The notes under the pieces were generated by a model. The model had not been told where the DNA came from and made no database searches. It saw only the letters and a list, made by a program, of their open reading frames with translations. A stretch of 64,000 nt of DNA, from NCBI RefSeq assembly GCF_027409185.1, contig NC_084464.1:76380095-76444094 (forward strand), in the 5' to 3' direction. The position numbers were made by a program, and so were the translations under genes. Below, in pieces: positions 35,219 to 48,880 of the stretch; within the stretch, counting starts at the first letter, position 1; each line of letters begins with the position of its first letter. This DNA comes from Cynocephalus volans (taxonomy: Eukaryota > Chordata > Mammalia > Dermoptera > Cynocephalidae).

Positions 35219-35405
35219 TGCTCTGTTCAATGTGGACACAACTAGCCATTTGTAGCTATTTAACTGAGTTTAAACATTCCGTTTTTTAGTCCCACCAGCT
35301 ACATTTCAAGGCTTAATAGCCACATGTGGCTAGGAGCTACTGTGTTGGACGGTGCAGATTACAGAATGTTTCTAACATCACAGAAAGTTCAATTGGACAG
35401 AGCTG
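35219..35405 (-). mobile_element. MER5A-type hAT-Charlie MITE
   Basis: Characteristic MER5 blocks: 'agccatttgtagctattt', 'agtcccaccagctacatttcaag', 'aatagccacatgtggctag', 'tgttggacggtgcagattacagaatgtttctaacatcacagaaagttcaattggacag'. Confidence 0.88.
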
Positions 35406-37786
35406 TGCTAAAAATTTTAAATAATGATGATTATCATTTTTATGAAATAATCGTTCTTAAATTTATAATGAATTTCTTTCTTTGCTACGCACCCTTTTCT
35501 CATAAAAACAGTTTCTCAAACCCAGTTAATTGAGGGAATCTGTTTTGTAGGATTTTAGGTTTTTAAGATCTTATTGTACTTTGTAACTTACTGCAAATTA
35601 TAAATATTTATTGACAAATTATTACAGTATAGTACAATTTTCTCAGTGTAGGGCATTGAGTATTTTTAATGTTAAAGTTAGGTTAAAAATAAAGATCATA
35701 TTTTCTCTGTGCCATTAACTGAGGTAATATCTTCTTTCCCCTTTTGGTACATGCTTGGGATAGAAAGAAAGCTGTAAGTCAGAACATATGTGGAGAAACT
35801 AAGACTTTATGACAGTGTGAATCATAGTTTAATATATGATGATTGATTAGAAAAATATATAAACACTTGACTCGGTTTCTTCTAATGATAACATCATGTA
35901 AAACTCTAGGAGAATATCACAACCAGGGTATTGACATTGATACCATCCAACAATCTCACTGTGATTTCTAGTTTTACTTGTATTCATTTGTGTATATGTA
36001 TGTATATATGTTAGTTCTGCATAGTTTTATCACATGTATAGATTCATGGATCTGTCACCACAGTCAAGATCTCTTGTGTTGCTGCCATCTTTATAACAGC
36101 ACACACACCTTCCCTCCCCGCACCCTGTACCTACCCCATTCCTAACCCCTGGCAATCACGAATCTCTTTTCCACATCTAAAATTTCGTCATTTCAAGAAT
36201 GTTATATAAATGGAGTCATACAATATGTGACCTTTTGGGATTGGCTGTTATTTACTCAGAGTAATTCTTTGGAGATTCATCGAAGATGGTGTGTGTATTA
36301 ATAGTTCTTTCCTTTTATTAAGTAGATTTTTATTACGTGTGTACCATAGTTTGTGTAACCATTCACCTGTTGAAGGACCTTTGGGCTGTTCCTGGTTTTG
36401 GCTATTAAAAATAAAGCTGCTGTCAACATTCGTGAGCAGATTTTGGTGTGGACATATTCCATTTTGCCAGTAAATGCCCAATAGTGTAATTTGCTGGGTT
36501 ATATGGTAATTGCGTGTTTAGATTCATAAAAATGCTGCTGGGTGTTTCCAACGTGGCTGTACCATTTTACATTCCTGCTAGTGATGTATAAGCATCTAGT
36601 TTCTCCATATCTTTGCTAGCATTTGGTATTGTGACTATTGCATTTTCCTAATGGCCAATAGTGTGGGGCATCTTTTCATGTACTCGTTCGCCATCTGTAT
36701 ATCCTCTTCAGTGAAGTGTTTGTGTGTCTTTCATTTTCTAATTGGATTTTTTCTTTCTGTCGAGTTTTGAAAGTGCTTTATAAATTCTAGATAATAGTCC
36801 TTTGTTAGGGATGTGCAAACACTTTCTCCTACTCTTCGCTTGTCTTTACATCCTTTTCATATGGTCTTTTGCAGAGGAAAAGTTTTTAATTTTGCTGAGG
36901 TTCAATTTATTAATTTTTCCTTTTATGGATTGTGTCTTTGGCAAGTCTGAGTGCTATTTGCCTAACCCTAGATCCTGAAGATTTTCTCCTGTGTTTTTTC
37001 CTAAAAGTTTCAGTTTTATGTTTTATATTAATGTCCGTATGTAATGAGGTGTAGATCAAAGTTAATTTTTCTTTTTTTACATTCAGCCCTTCTGAAACCA
37101 TTTCTTTAAAAGATTATCCCTTCTTCCCTGGATTGCCTTTCCAACTTTGTCAAAAATCAATTGACCATTTATTTTGGGGAGTATTTCTGGAGTTTATTAT
37201 GTTCCATTAATCTTGTTTGTCTACCTCCATGCCAGTATTACATTGTCTTGATTACTATGGCTTTATAATAAGTCTTAATGTAGTATAAGTTCTCCAGCTT
37301 TGTTATTCTTTTTGAAAATTGTTTTGGCTATTCTAGGTTCCTCTGAATTTGCATATGAATTTTATAATCAGTTTGTCAGTTTTACAAGTAATCTGGGATT
37401 TTAACTGGGGTTACTTTTAGTCTATAAATTTATTTAGGGAAGAATTGACATCTTTAATAATATAGAGTCTTCCAGACTGTGCACAAAGTATACATCTTTA
37501 TTTAGATCTTATTTAATTTCTCTCAGCTGTTTTTTTGTAGTTCTTAGTGTACAGACCTTGCTTATCTTTTGTCAGATTTAATCACAAGTAGTTTTTATTT
37601 AAAAAATTTAAGTTTCTGACTATTGTTTGTATAGTAGGTTTCTGCATATTTATCTTGTATCGTACAACCTCACCTATTTGTTTTAGTAGTTTTGTAGATT
37701 CTGTTGGATCTCCTACCTAGACAATTGTGATCCTCAAATAAAGGCAATTTTTGCTTCTTTTCCAGGCTGGATGCCTTCTGTGTTGG

Positions 37787-37856
37787 TACATCAGAAAGTT
37801 CATGGAAAAATATAATTAAAGGATAATATGAATCTTTCCATGAGGTTCTTGAAGAT
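37787..37856. mobile_element. Second, diverged copy of the palindromic mariner-type MITE
   Basis: Left end TAcatcagaaagttcatgg and right end 'ctttccatgaggttcttgaaga' match the element at 3006-3075 with several substitutions. It is inserted within the old L1. Confidence 0.65.
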
Positions 37857-38497
37857 CCCTTGTATTTCTTTTTTCTTACCTTATTGCACAACTTCAGTGA
37901 AATAGAAGTGGTAAGAGTATACTTGCTTGTTCCTGATGTTAAGGGCGAAAGCCTTAAGTATGATGTTAGCTGTAGGTTTTTTATAGATGCCTTATCAGGT
38001 TAAGGAAGTTCTCTTCTATTCCAAGTTGGCTGAGAGTTTTTATCAGAAATGGATGTTGGATTTTATCGAACACTTTTTCTGCATCTGTCAAGATGATGAT
38101 GTAGTTTTTCTTTTTTAGGTCTGTAATATAGTGAATTATATTGATTTTCATACATTAAACTAACATTGTATTCCTGGGACAAACCACGCTTGGTCATGAT
38201 GGATTATCTTTTTTATGTATTCTTGGATTTGATTCACTAAAATTTTAAGAAATTCACAAATTTTCTGTAGGTATGGATGTGTAGGTTTCATTTCTTTTTA
38301 TGTCTTTGGTTTGGCATCAGGGTAATGTTGGCTTCACAGTAATGTTGGCCTCATACAATGAATTAGGAAATATTCCCCCAACCCCCCTTTTCCTTCAGTT
38401 TCTTGAAGAGTTTGTGTATAATTAATATTATTCCCTAGTTGTTTGGTAGATTTCCCTAGGAAAGTAGTTTGGGCCTGGAGTTTTTGTTTGTTTTTTT

Positions 38498-38511
38498 GTT
38501 GAAGATTTTTA
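38498..38511. repeat. Target-site duplication of the nested L1, left copy
   Basis: gttgaagattttta here, gttgaaggttttta at 44470-44483: 13 of 14 match. Confidence 0.8.
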
Positions 38512-41500
38512 GAAAAAATTTATCAGTATACAGTGTAGTTGATTTTAGAGTCCCTTTACAAATTCCTCCTTTTCCTCCCTACCCTCTTCCCCCCATCAAC
38601 ATCATATCTATTCACTTATCTTAATAAGTTCAAGGAATTATTGTAATCATTGTGTCTTTTTTCCTCCCTCTGTTTGTTTGTATATTTATTTATTTATTTT
38701 TATTAACTCCCACATATAAGTAAGAACATGCAGTATTTCTCTTTCTGTGCCTGGCTTATTTCACTTAATATAATTTTCTCTAAGTCCATCCATGTTGTTG
38801 CGAATGGTAGTATTTTATTCTTTTCTACAGCAGAGTAGATGTACCACATTTTCCTTATCCACTCATCTGATGATGGGCACTCAGGCTGGTTCCAACTCTT
38901 GGCTATTGTAAATAGCACTTCAATAAACATGGGAGTACGGTTGTCTCTTTGAAATGATGATTTCCATTCCTTTGGATATATACCCAGCAGAGGGATAACT
39001 GGGTCATATGGTAGATCTATTTGTAATTGTTTGAGGACACTCCATACCATTTTCCATAAAGGCTGCACCATTTTGCAGTCCACCAGCAGTGTTGGAGTGT
39101 TCCCTTTTCTCCATATCCTTGTCAGCATTTATTATTCTCAGTCTTTTGGATATTAGCCAGCCTAACTGCAGTGAGATGATATCTCATAGTGGTTTTGATT
39201 TGCATTTCCCAAATGCTGAGTGATATTGAGCATTTTTTCATGTGACTGTTGGCCATTTGTATATCTTCCTTTGAGAAATGTCTGTTCAGCTCCTTTGCCC
39301 ATTTTTTAATTTGGTTACTTGTTTTTTTGTTGTTAAGCTGTTTGAGTTCCTTGTATATTCTGGATATCAATCCTTTGTCAGATGTATATTTTGCAAATAT
39401 TTTCTCCCACTCTGTTGGTTGTCTTTTCACTCTCTTAATTGTTTCTTTTCTGTGCAGAAGCTTTTTAGTTTAATATAATCCCATTTGTTTATTTTTCCTT
39501 TGGTTGCCTGTGCTTTTGAGGTCTTATTCATAAAGTCTATGCCCAATCCTACTTCCTGAAGTTTTTCCCCTATGTTTCAGTTTAGGAGTTTTATTGTTTC
39601 AGGATGTATATTTAATTCTTTAATCCATTTTGAGTTGGTGTTGGTATAAGGTGAGAGGTACAAGTCTAGTTTCATTCTTCTACATATGGATGTCCAATTT
39701 TCCCACCACCATTTCCTGAAGAGGCAGTCTCTTCCCCAGTGTGTGATCTTGATGCAAGATCACATGGGTCTAGGTGTGTGGGTTGATTTCTGGGTTCTCT
39801 ATTATGTTCCATTGGTCTGTGTGTCTGTTTTTATGCCAGTACCATGCTGTTTTGGTTGTTATAGCTTTGTAGTGTAGTTTAAAGTCAGTTTAGTGTTATG
39901 CCTCTGGCTTTTTTTTTTTTTTTTTTGCTCAGGACTGCTTTGGCTGTTTGTGGTCTATATTCCATATGAATATTTGAATTGTATTTTCCATTTCTGAGAA
40001 GAACGTCATTGGAATTTTGATGGGGATTGTATTGAATCTGTAGACCACTTTGGGTAGTATGGACATTTTTACAATGTTAATTCTTCCAATTGAAGAGCAT
40101 GGGATATCTTTCCATCTTCTTGTGTCCCCTTTAATTTCTCTCAACAGTGATTTGTAGTTTTTCTCATAGAGATTTTTCACATCCTTGGTTAACTTTATTC
40201 ATAGGTATTTTATTTTTTTTGGTGACTATTGTAAATGGGCAGCTTTCTTGATTTCTTTTTCTGTTAGTTCATTGTTGGAGTACAAAAATGCTACTGATTT
40301 TTGTGTGTTCATTTTGTGTCCTGCAACTTTGCTAAATTAATTAATCAACTCTAAGAGTTTTTTTGTAGAGTCTTTAGGCTGTTCTGTATATAGGATCATC
40401 TCACATGCAAACAGGGATAGTTTGACTTCATCTCTTCCATTCTGAATGCCCTCTATTTCCTTCTCTTTGCTGATTGCTCTGGCTCGTACTTCCAATACTG
40501 TATTGAATAGGAGTGGTGAGAGTAGGCATCCTTGTCTTATTCCTGTTCTTGAGGGAAAAGCTTTCAACGTTTCCCCATTCAGGATGATGTTCACAGTGGG
40601 TTTGTCCATATGGCTTTAATTGTGTTGAGATACTTCCTTCTATGTGTAAATTATAGAGTCTTTATCATGAATGGATGTTGAATTTTGTCAAATGCTTTCA
40701 TTGTCCACAGAGATGATCATATGGTTTTTGTCTTTGATTTTGTTGATGTGGTGTATCACATTTATTGACTTGCATATGTTGAACCAGCCTTGCATCCCTG
40801 GGATGAATCCCACTTGATCATGGTGTATAATTTTATGTATGTGTTGCTGTATTCTATTAGCTAATATTTTATTGATAATTTTTCATCTATATTCATCAGA
40901 GATATTGGCCTGTAATTTTTTTCTTTTGTTGTATCTTTGTCTGGTTTTGGTGTCAGGGTGATGTTTGCCTCATAGAAAGAGTGTGGGAGAATGGTCTCTG
41001 TTTCAGTATTTTGGAATAGTTTGTAGAGAATTGGTATTAACTTTTCCTTAAAGGTTTGGTAGAATTCTGCAGTGAAGCTATCCAGTCCTGGGCTTTTCTT
41101 TGTTGGGATTCTACTGATTATAGCTTTAATCTCTTTGGTTGTTATTGGTTTGTTCAGATTTTCTGTGTCTTCTTGGTTCAGTCGTGGTAGCTTGTGTGTG
41201 TCCTATACATTTCCTCCATATTTTCAAATTTATTGGTGTACAGTTGTTTATAGTAATCTGTAATGATTTTTTGATTTTCTGATGTATTGGTTGTAATATC
41301 TCCTTTTTCATTTCTAATTTTTGTTATTTGTGTTTTCTCTCTTTTTTTTTTTTTAGCTAGTCTAGCTAATGGCTTGTCAATTTTATTTATCTTGTCCAAA
41401 ATCAACTTTTTGTTTCATTGACCTTTTGTATCATTTTTTTGGGTCCCTATTTCATTTAGTTCTGCCCTGATCTTAATTATTTCTTTCTGTCTACTAACTT

Positions 41501-44469
41501 TGGGTTTGGATCATTCTTGTTTTTCTAGTTTTTTAAGGTGAAGTGTTAAGTTGTTTAGTTGCCATCTTTCCATTTTTCTGAAGTAAGCATTTATTGCAAT
41601 AAACTTCCACATTAGTACTACTTTTGCATGTCCCACAGGTTTTGGTATGATGTGTCATTATTTTCATCAGTTTCAATAAATTTTTTGATTTGCTGCTTTG
41701 TTTCTTTTTGGACCTATATGTCATTAAGTAGAATGTTGTTTAATTTCCATGTATTTGTATAATTTCCAGAGTTTCATTTGTTACTAATTTCTAGTTTTAA
41801 TCCACTGTGGTCTGAAAAAATACATAGAATAATTCAAATATTTTTGAATTTGTTGACACTTGTTTTGTGACCTAACATGTGGTCTATCCTGGAGAATGTT
41901 CCATGTGCTGATGAGAAGAATGAATGTTCTGAGGGTGTTGGATGAAATGTTCTGTAGATGTCTGTCTAGTCCAGTTGGTCTAAAGTGTTGTTTCTCTGTT
42001 GATTTTTTACCTAGATGATCTGTCCAATATTGAGAGTGGGGTGTTCAGGTCCCCTACTGTTACAGTATTAGTGTCTATCTCTTTCTTTAGGTCTAATAGT
42101 ATTTGCTTTATATATCTGGCTGATGTGATGTTGGGTGCATATATATTTATGATATGTCTTTTTGCTGGATAGATCCTTTTATCATCATATAGTGTCCTTC
42201 TTTATCTTTTTTTTTAATGATTTTTGGTTTAAAGTCTATTTTATCTGATATAAGAGTAGCTACTCCAGCTCATTTTTTATTTCTATTTGCATGGTAGATC
42301 TTTTTCCATCCTTTCACTTTTAGTCTATATATGTCTTTAGAGGTGAGGTGAGTCTCTTGAAGACAGCATATTGTTGGGTCCATGTTTTTAATCCAGTCAT
42401 TGAGTCCGTGTTTTTTGAGTGAGGAATTTAATACTTTTACATTGAGTTATTATTGGAAGGTATTGATTTATTGGTGGCATTTTATTGATTTTTGTTTAGA
42501 TGTTTTAAATATCTTTTTTCCTTTCTTTTTGATTTACTGTTTGTCTTCTGTGTTTGTTCGTTTCTTGGGATGGTAGATAAACTTCTTTTCTCTTTATTGT
42601 TTTCATTTTTGTTTTACTGGTTACTTTTGTTCTTTCTTGAGTATTCATGGTAGTGATGGTTGTTTTTCAGGTACCAGACACAGTACTCCCTTGAGAATTT
42701 CTTGTAAGGCTGGTCACGTGGTAGTGAACTCCCACAGTTTTCATTTGTCTGAGAAATATACTGTTTGTTCTTCATTTCAGAAGTACAGTGTTGCTGGGTA
42801 AAGTGTTCTTGGCTGGCAATTTTTGTCTTTTAGTATTTTGAATATATCGTCCCATTCACTTCTGGCTTTTAGGGTTTCTGAATAAAAGTCTGCTGTTATT
42901 CTGATAGGGGCTCCCTTATAGGTGACTTGATGCTTCTCTTGCATCTTTTAAGATTCTTTCTTTGTCTTTGAGCTTTGCCAATTTGACTGTAACATGTCTC
43001 AGAGAGGACCTTTTTGGGTTGAATATGTTTGGGGATCTTTGAGCCTCCTAAATTTGAAGATCTGTATCTCTACCTATACCTATACCTGGGCAGTTTTCCG
43101 CTATTATTTCATTGAATATGTTTTCAGTGCCCTTTCCTTTTTCCTTCCCTTCTGGAATGTCCATGATTTGGATATTTGAGCACTTAAGGTTGTCTGCTAT
43201 CTCTCTTAGGTTTTCTTCAATTTGTTTGATTTTTTTTTTTTTTTGTCCAGCTGTATTATTTTGAACAGGCCATCTTCAAGATCAGAAATTGTCTCTTCCG
43301 CTTGTTCTATCCTGCTGTTTGAGCTCTCTGTTGTGTTATTTTGTTGAATGAATCCTTCAGCTCTACAAGCCTGCTACATTCTTTTTCAGGGCATTGATTT
43401 CTTTGTACATTTCCTCTTTCAGGTCCTGTATACTTTTTCTCATTTCTTTGTGTTGTCTGAGTCTTCTTGTATCTCATTGAGTTTCCTTAGAATTGTTGCT
43501 CAAAATTCCTTGTCAGACATTTCAAGGACTTCCTGTTCTATAGGATCTGGTACTTGAGAATTATTACATTTCTTTGGTGGTGTGATGTTTTCTTGTTTTT
43601 TTTTTCATATTTCTAGTATCTCTACATCGTTGTTTAGTCATCTGGTAGAGAAGTTACTTTTTCTGGTACTCAAGTGGGGTTGGCAGAGAGGGAGTTCCCT
43701 CTTACAGGTGTATTTTATAATGATGGTTGAATGGGGTGTTTTAGAATTGGATCCAGGTAGACACTGTTGTGTAGACTGAAGATATTTTGGCCAAACTCAG
43801 TGTTGGAGTTGCGTGAAAGTGCCTCTGTGACCTATTCCCTTGGACACTTACTATTTCTTTGTTGAGGTTGATGATATATTAGTATATGATATATACTGAT
43901 TTGTTAGGACACAAGCAAGCTCTCAAATTGTGGGGAATAGCATCCTGGAGTCTTGTCACTCTTAGGTTTTAGTGGCTGTTCTTGGGTGGGATTGTTGATA
44001 CTGTGGCTAGCTCACCCTGACTCTATTGGGTACACTGGGGAAAATTAGTGCTCCTCTATTTGAATGGTCTCTGGATGGGTTTTCTCTCTTTTCTTTCCTC
44101 ATTCCCTGCACTCCACTTGTGATGCTCCTTCTGTCTGTGCCGATGAGTAGTCACCAGGAAACCCATGAGGTAGCAATGGCTGGTGTTTTGGCACCAAGCC
44201 GTCCTTACAGCAGCAGTTGCTGTGGCGGAGGCTGTCATGGTCCACTCTTTCTGCACTAGTGTCTGCAGCAGTGGTAGGGGATGTTGCTGCCTGTTGCTCC
44301 CTTGGGGCCTCTGCGGCCTCAGGGCAGGCTTCTTGGGGAGGGGCCTCACCTGCCTGTATTCCTGCAGGGTCTGCCAGGTTGGGGCTGGTCCCTCAGGGCC
44401 TCTGCAGCAGTGGGGAGGGCTTCTCGGTGGCAGGGCCCAGCCTGCCTATGGTCTCATGGGGTCTGCCCT
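38512..44469 (-). mobile_element. Near full-length L1 nested in the older L1
   Basis: About 5.96 kb in antisense. ORF2 relics are at 38703-39128, 39122-39430, 39929-40180, 40337-40609 and 41178-41405. ORF1 lies around 42.67-43.62 kb. The GC-rich 5' UTR ends at 44469. ORF2 is broken by many frameshifts, and the RT catalytic block reads LFACEMILY instead of FADD, so the enzyme would be dead. It is more diverged than the 19-26 kb copy and therefore older, but younger than its host L1. Confidence 0.9.
44305..44469 (-). repeat. About 91-bp tandem units in the L1 5' UTR
   Basis: Two units, starting 'ggggcctctgcggcctcagggcaggcttct' (about 44305) and 'gggcctctgcagcagtggggagggcttct' (about 44396), both continuing into 'cctgcct' and 'gggtctgcc'. 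They recall the monomer arrays of rodent L1 promoters. Confidence 0.6.
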
Positions 44470-45264
44470 GTTGAAGGTTTTTAATTACAGATTTTATTTC
44501 TTTAATAGATACTGGTTGTTCAGATTATCTTTTCTTTCTGGTGAGAGTTTCTGTCTTTCAAGGAATTGGTGCACTTATCTGCGTAAAGTTGTTTATTTCT
44601 GATATCTGTGAATCTTTTCTCATTCCTGATATTGGTAATTTGTACTTTCTCCTTTTTTAAATCAACTTGGTTAGAGGTTTATCAGTTTTATTAATTTTCT
44701 CAGATAAACAGCTTTTATTTTAGTTGTTTTTTTCTTGTTGTTTTCCTGTTTTCTACTTCATTGATTTCTGTCTTGATCTTTATTTCACCTTACTTTTTGA
44801 AAGATACTTCAGCATAGTAAACAGTTGTATTTGACAATTTTACTTTCAGTCCTTTTATGTTGTTGTTCCACTGTCTGCTAGCTTGCATTGTTTCCGATGA
44901 GAAATCTGTCGTCATTATATTTGTTCCTTTGTACATAATGTCTTTTATTTCAGCTGCTTTTAAGATTTTTCTGTTCATCCCTAGTTTTAAGCAGTTTGGT
45001 TATGATGTATCTTTTGGTAATTTTCTCTATGTTTCTTGTGTTTGGTTCCTTTGAGGTTCTTTGTTATGTGGGTTTATAGATTTCAAAAAATTTAGAACAT
45101 TTCTGCAATTATTTTTTTAAATACTTTTTCTGTCACCTTCCTCTTCCAATTCAAGGATTTCAATTTTAAGGTAACTGGGGTGCTAAAATTGCTGCACAGC
45201 TTAGTGATGTGCTTTTTTGGTCTCTTTTGTCTTTGTGTTTCATTTTGTATATATAATACTGCTT

Positions 45265-45386
45265 TGTCTTCAATTTTTTTGTGTGTGTGTGTGCTGGCTG
45301 TTATGGGATTTGAACCCTTGACCTTGGTGTTGTAAAACCACACTCTAACCAAGTGAGCTAACCAGCCATCCCTGTCTTCAAATTCT
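45265..45386 (-). mobile_element. tRNA-Ile-like SINE with imperfect target-site duplication
   Basis: Body on the minus strand: GGATGGCTGGTTAGCTCAC, 'GGTTTTACAACACCAAGG' and 'AAGGGTTCAAATCCC', followed by a (CA)n tail. Flanks tgtcttcaatttttt (from 45265) and tgtcttcaaattctt (from 45373) are similar. Confidence 0.75.
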
Positions 45387-45586
45387 TAAATTATTATTAT
45401 TATTTTTCTTCTGTATTGTCTAACCTTTTAATTCTATCCAGTATATAGTTCTTATCTCAGCCATTGTAATTTGCAACTTCTAGCAGTTTTATTTGGGTCT
45501 TTTATGTCATCCGTCCCCCTCTCCCCATGTGTTTGCTTAACATGTTTAGTCTTTCATATAGTTTCTTAAACTTGTGGAAGTCAGTG

Positions 45587-45598
45587 ATATTGGTCTTA
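45587..45598. repeat. Target-site duplication of the second nested L1, left copy
   Basis: atattggtctta, repeated exactly at 47081-47092. Confidence 0.85.
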
Positions 45599-47080
45599 CT
45601 TTTTTTTCCCTTCTAACTTATTGAAACATTTATTGTATATATTTATGGGTTACAGAGTTGTGTTTCAATACACGTATACAATGTATGATGATCTATTCAG
45701 GGTAGTTAGCATATTCTTCATTGCAAAACTTAATAATTTCTTTGTGGTGTGCACATTTGATCTCTTCTAGTCATTTGGTAACATGCAGCAAATTATTTTT
45801 AACTATAGATACCTTAGTCAATGGTATATCAGTATTATTTTTCCTATCTAGATGTACTATTGTGTTGATTAGCCAGTCTGTTATTATGCCCTCCCTTTTC
45901 TCACTATGCTCTCCCCTTTCCCACTATTCCCTCTCCTTACTCCTCATTCCCACTTCTTTTTCATGGTTCTTCTCTCTTCTTTTAACAATTCAGCTTACTA
46001 TTACTTATATGTGTTTTTGGTTTTGTTTTGTTCTCTTTTTTTAGCTCCCATGTAAGAGTGTGGATATGCGATATTTCTCTTTCTGTGCCTGGCTTATTTT
46101 GCTTAGCATAATTTTCTTCAAGTTCACCCATGTTGCTGAGAATGGCAGTATTTCATTCTTTTTTATGGCTGAGTAGTATAAGTATCACATTTTCTTTCTT
46201 TTTTTTCTACCTTTTATATTTTTAGTTAGTCTTTGAAATGTGGTCTTATAATGCAGTGCCACATTATCTTTATCCAGTCATCTGTCGATGGACATTTAGA
46301 TTGGTTCCATATATTGGTTTTCATGATCAGATATGTGATAAACATGGGAGTGCAGGTATTCCTTTAACATGATACTTCCATTCCTTTGGGTATATATGCA
46401 GTAGTGGATTGCTTGGTTGTATGGCAGTTCTGTCTGTAGTTGTTTGAGAAATCTCCATACTTTTATCCAGAGTGGTTGTACTAATTTACAATCCCACCAA
46501 CAATGTGTAAGAGTTCCCCTTTCTCTGCATCCTCGCCAGCATTTGTTATTTTCTGTCTTTTTAATAATAGCTAGTGTAACTGGGGTGAGATGATATCTCA
46601 GTGTGGTTTTGATTTGCATTTCCCTGATGCTGAGTGATTTTGAGCATTTCTTCCTGTATCTGTTGGCCATGTGTATGTCTTCTTTCAAGAAATGTTTATT
46701 CAGCTTCCTTGCCCATTTTTAAATTGCATTATTTGTTTTTTTATTGTTGAATTGTTTGAGTTCCTTGTATATTCTGGCTATTAGCCCCTTGTTGGATGTG
46801 TAGTTTGCAAATATGCTCTGTTGATTGTTTTCTTTGCTGTGCAGAAGCTTTTTAGTTTGATAGAATCCTGTTTATTTTTGCTTTTGCTGCCTGTAATTTT
46901 GAGGTTTTATTCATAAAATCTTTGCCAAGTCCTGTGTCCTAGAGTGTTTCTCTTATGTTTTTTTTTCTAGAAGTTTTATAACTTCAGGTCTTATATTTAA
47001 GTCTTTAATACATTTTGAGTTGATTTTTGTAAATGGTGAGAGATAGGGGTTTACTTTCATTTTTCTACCCATGAATATCA
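45599..47080 (-). mobile_element. 5'-truncated L1 nested in the older L1
   Basis: About 1.48 kb of L1 3' end in antisense. The relic ORF2 C-terminus (46296-46688) contains KHMKKCS-like [27 protein letters not shown] and [18 protein letters not shown]. It is flanked by a perfect 12-bp duplication. Confidence 0.9.
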
Positions 47081-47940
47081 ATATTGGTCTTAATATCTTT
47101 GCCTGGTAATTATACCATCAGTGTAATATTTGGGCCAGTTTCAATTGATTGACTTTTTTCCTCTTTATAGGTTATATTTTCCTTCTATTCATGGCTGACA
47201 ATTTTTTATTGGATGCTAGGTATTGTGAATTTTGCTTGTAAATTCTGGATATTTTTGAATTTTATAAATATTCTTGAGCTTTTTTCTTGGATTCAGTTAT
47301 GTTACTTGGGAATAGTCTGACTCTTCTAGATCTTGCCTTTAAACCTTGTTAGGTGAGGCTAGAGCAGTGTTTAAAGTTAAATTTTCCCAATAGCGAGGCA
47401 GAAATTCTGAATACCACATCTGATGATCCATGAATGATGAGATTTTCTAGATGGCTGATGGGACATTTTTCGTACTGTTTTTGAGCTTTAAGATTGTTTC
47501 CTTTAATTGTTTTGGGGGGATTTTTCCTTGCTTTCCATAGTTTCCTCACAAACGTGTACTAATAAGTGCGCAGTTGAATACGTAAGGGTGACATTTTGCA
47601 GATCTTCTAAGGAGTTTTCTCCCTGTGCATCTCTCTCCTCTCTTGTATTCTGCCTTGTGAAATCTAGCCACCTTTGTCTCTGTAGACTCCCAGATCCATC
47701 TCCTTGAGTTTGGGAGGCCACTGGCTGCTCCTGAGGTTATCTTCCCTGTGCCATGGACACACTCTCTAAGCAGTAAGCTGAATTCATTGCAGGGCTCTCA
47801 CCTGGTTTGTTTTCCAACTCTTGATTTCCAGTTTCTTTAAGAATATTGTTTCATATGTTTTGTTTGGTTTTAAAGTTATTTTAGTCACTCAGGTAAATTT
47901 ATTGTCTGTTCCACCATATTTTGGCTAGAAATGGAACTCA
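47081..47940 (-). mobile_element. Old L1, 5' segment of the split copy
   Basis: Resumes after the second nested insertion with an old L1 5' region ('tgatgatccatgaatgatgagattttctag', 'tggctgacaattttttattggatgctaggtattgtgaattttgc'). The 5' limit is approximate. Confidence 0.65.
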
Positions 47941-48880
47941 GTATAGTATTTTAGTAGAAAAAAGGCATGAAAAAATTATTTTTAAATCTTTTTTTTTAAT
48001 CTGAAGCTTACATTTTTTGTAGGCTCATTGAAAAGAATAGTTACATATAAATTTATTTATAATGTCTGTCCTCAAATAAGTCTTAGAGTTACTAACACAA
48101 TATGGGAGAAAATTACAGAACTGTTGATATTGCTGTACTACTCTTCGATTCTGATGAAAGCCTGACACCACTGACTAAATGATGCAAAATAAGTTAATCC
48201 ACTGCACTAATCCTCCCCATTCTCTGAAGGCCAAATCAATTTATCGAGGAGATCTCTTATGTGTTCTTCATATATAAATTTGGTGCTGCTTTGCTGACTG
48301 CTGGTATCACCGATTTTTTTCAAGTGAAATTAAAATATTTGGTTGTATTCTGCAGCATATTATTAAAACTGTTCATGTTTCAAATATCTCATTTTATTTC
48401 ATAGTATTGAAAACATCTGTTTATGTAATTATAGTTTGTTGTTCTTAAACTGGTATAGAATTTGTTTTAGTCTTTGCATTTATTCTACATGCTAAAAATG
48501 CAAACAATGCTAATATATTCCACAGTGATATTTGTTAAAATCTTGATATGGCAATATTTCATTGTTTTATTGTTGATATCAAAGACATTAAGTGGAGCTA
48601 GTCAATCATTTCCATTTGTGAACTTGAAAGACGAGAGTATTTGGACTCTACGGCTAATTCAGGATGTCATTTTTGCCAACTCGTTTCTTTTTCCTATATC
48701 GTCTTTTTTTTACACGACAGTTCTAATAATGGAAACATTAATTATTTAAATTATTTTTCCACCTGAAGCTGAAAGTTGGCATAAATTGAGCAGGCAAAAA
48801 AGACAGACGTCTAACTTGTTTGTCTATGTGTCTTTCTCCATTGGAATATATAGTTAATGATGGCTGGGCCTCATGAACTT
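47941..48880 (+). other. SMAP1 intron 1, unassigned sequence
   Basis: AT-rich. The open frame 48474-48749 has no recognised domain and no clear splice context. Confidence 0.45.

Larger units (their letters stand above)
35990..38511 (-). mobile_element. Old L1, 3' segment of a split copy
   Basis: Antisense old-L1 3' UTR ('ctaccccattcctaacccctggcaatcacgaatctc') and ORF2 C-terminal region, diverged and without usable frames. It is cut at 38511 by the younger L1 and continues at 44470. A mariner-type MITE copy sits at 37787-37856. Confidence 0.85.
44470..45598 (-). mobile_element. Old L1, middle segment of the split copy
   Basis: Continuation of the L1 cut at 38511: relic ORF2 N-terminal and ORF1 sequence ('tttaatagatactggttgttcag', 'ttccgatgagaaatctgtcg'). 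It carries a tRNA-SINE insertion at 45279-45372 and is cut again at 45598. Confidence 0.8.

Noticed and set aside
48474-48749. 91-codon open frame with hydrophobic stretches
   Set aside because: It is AT-rich intron with no domain, no flanking splice sites that convince, and no repeat-family support.
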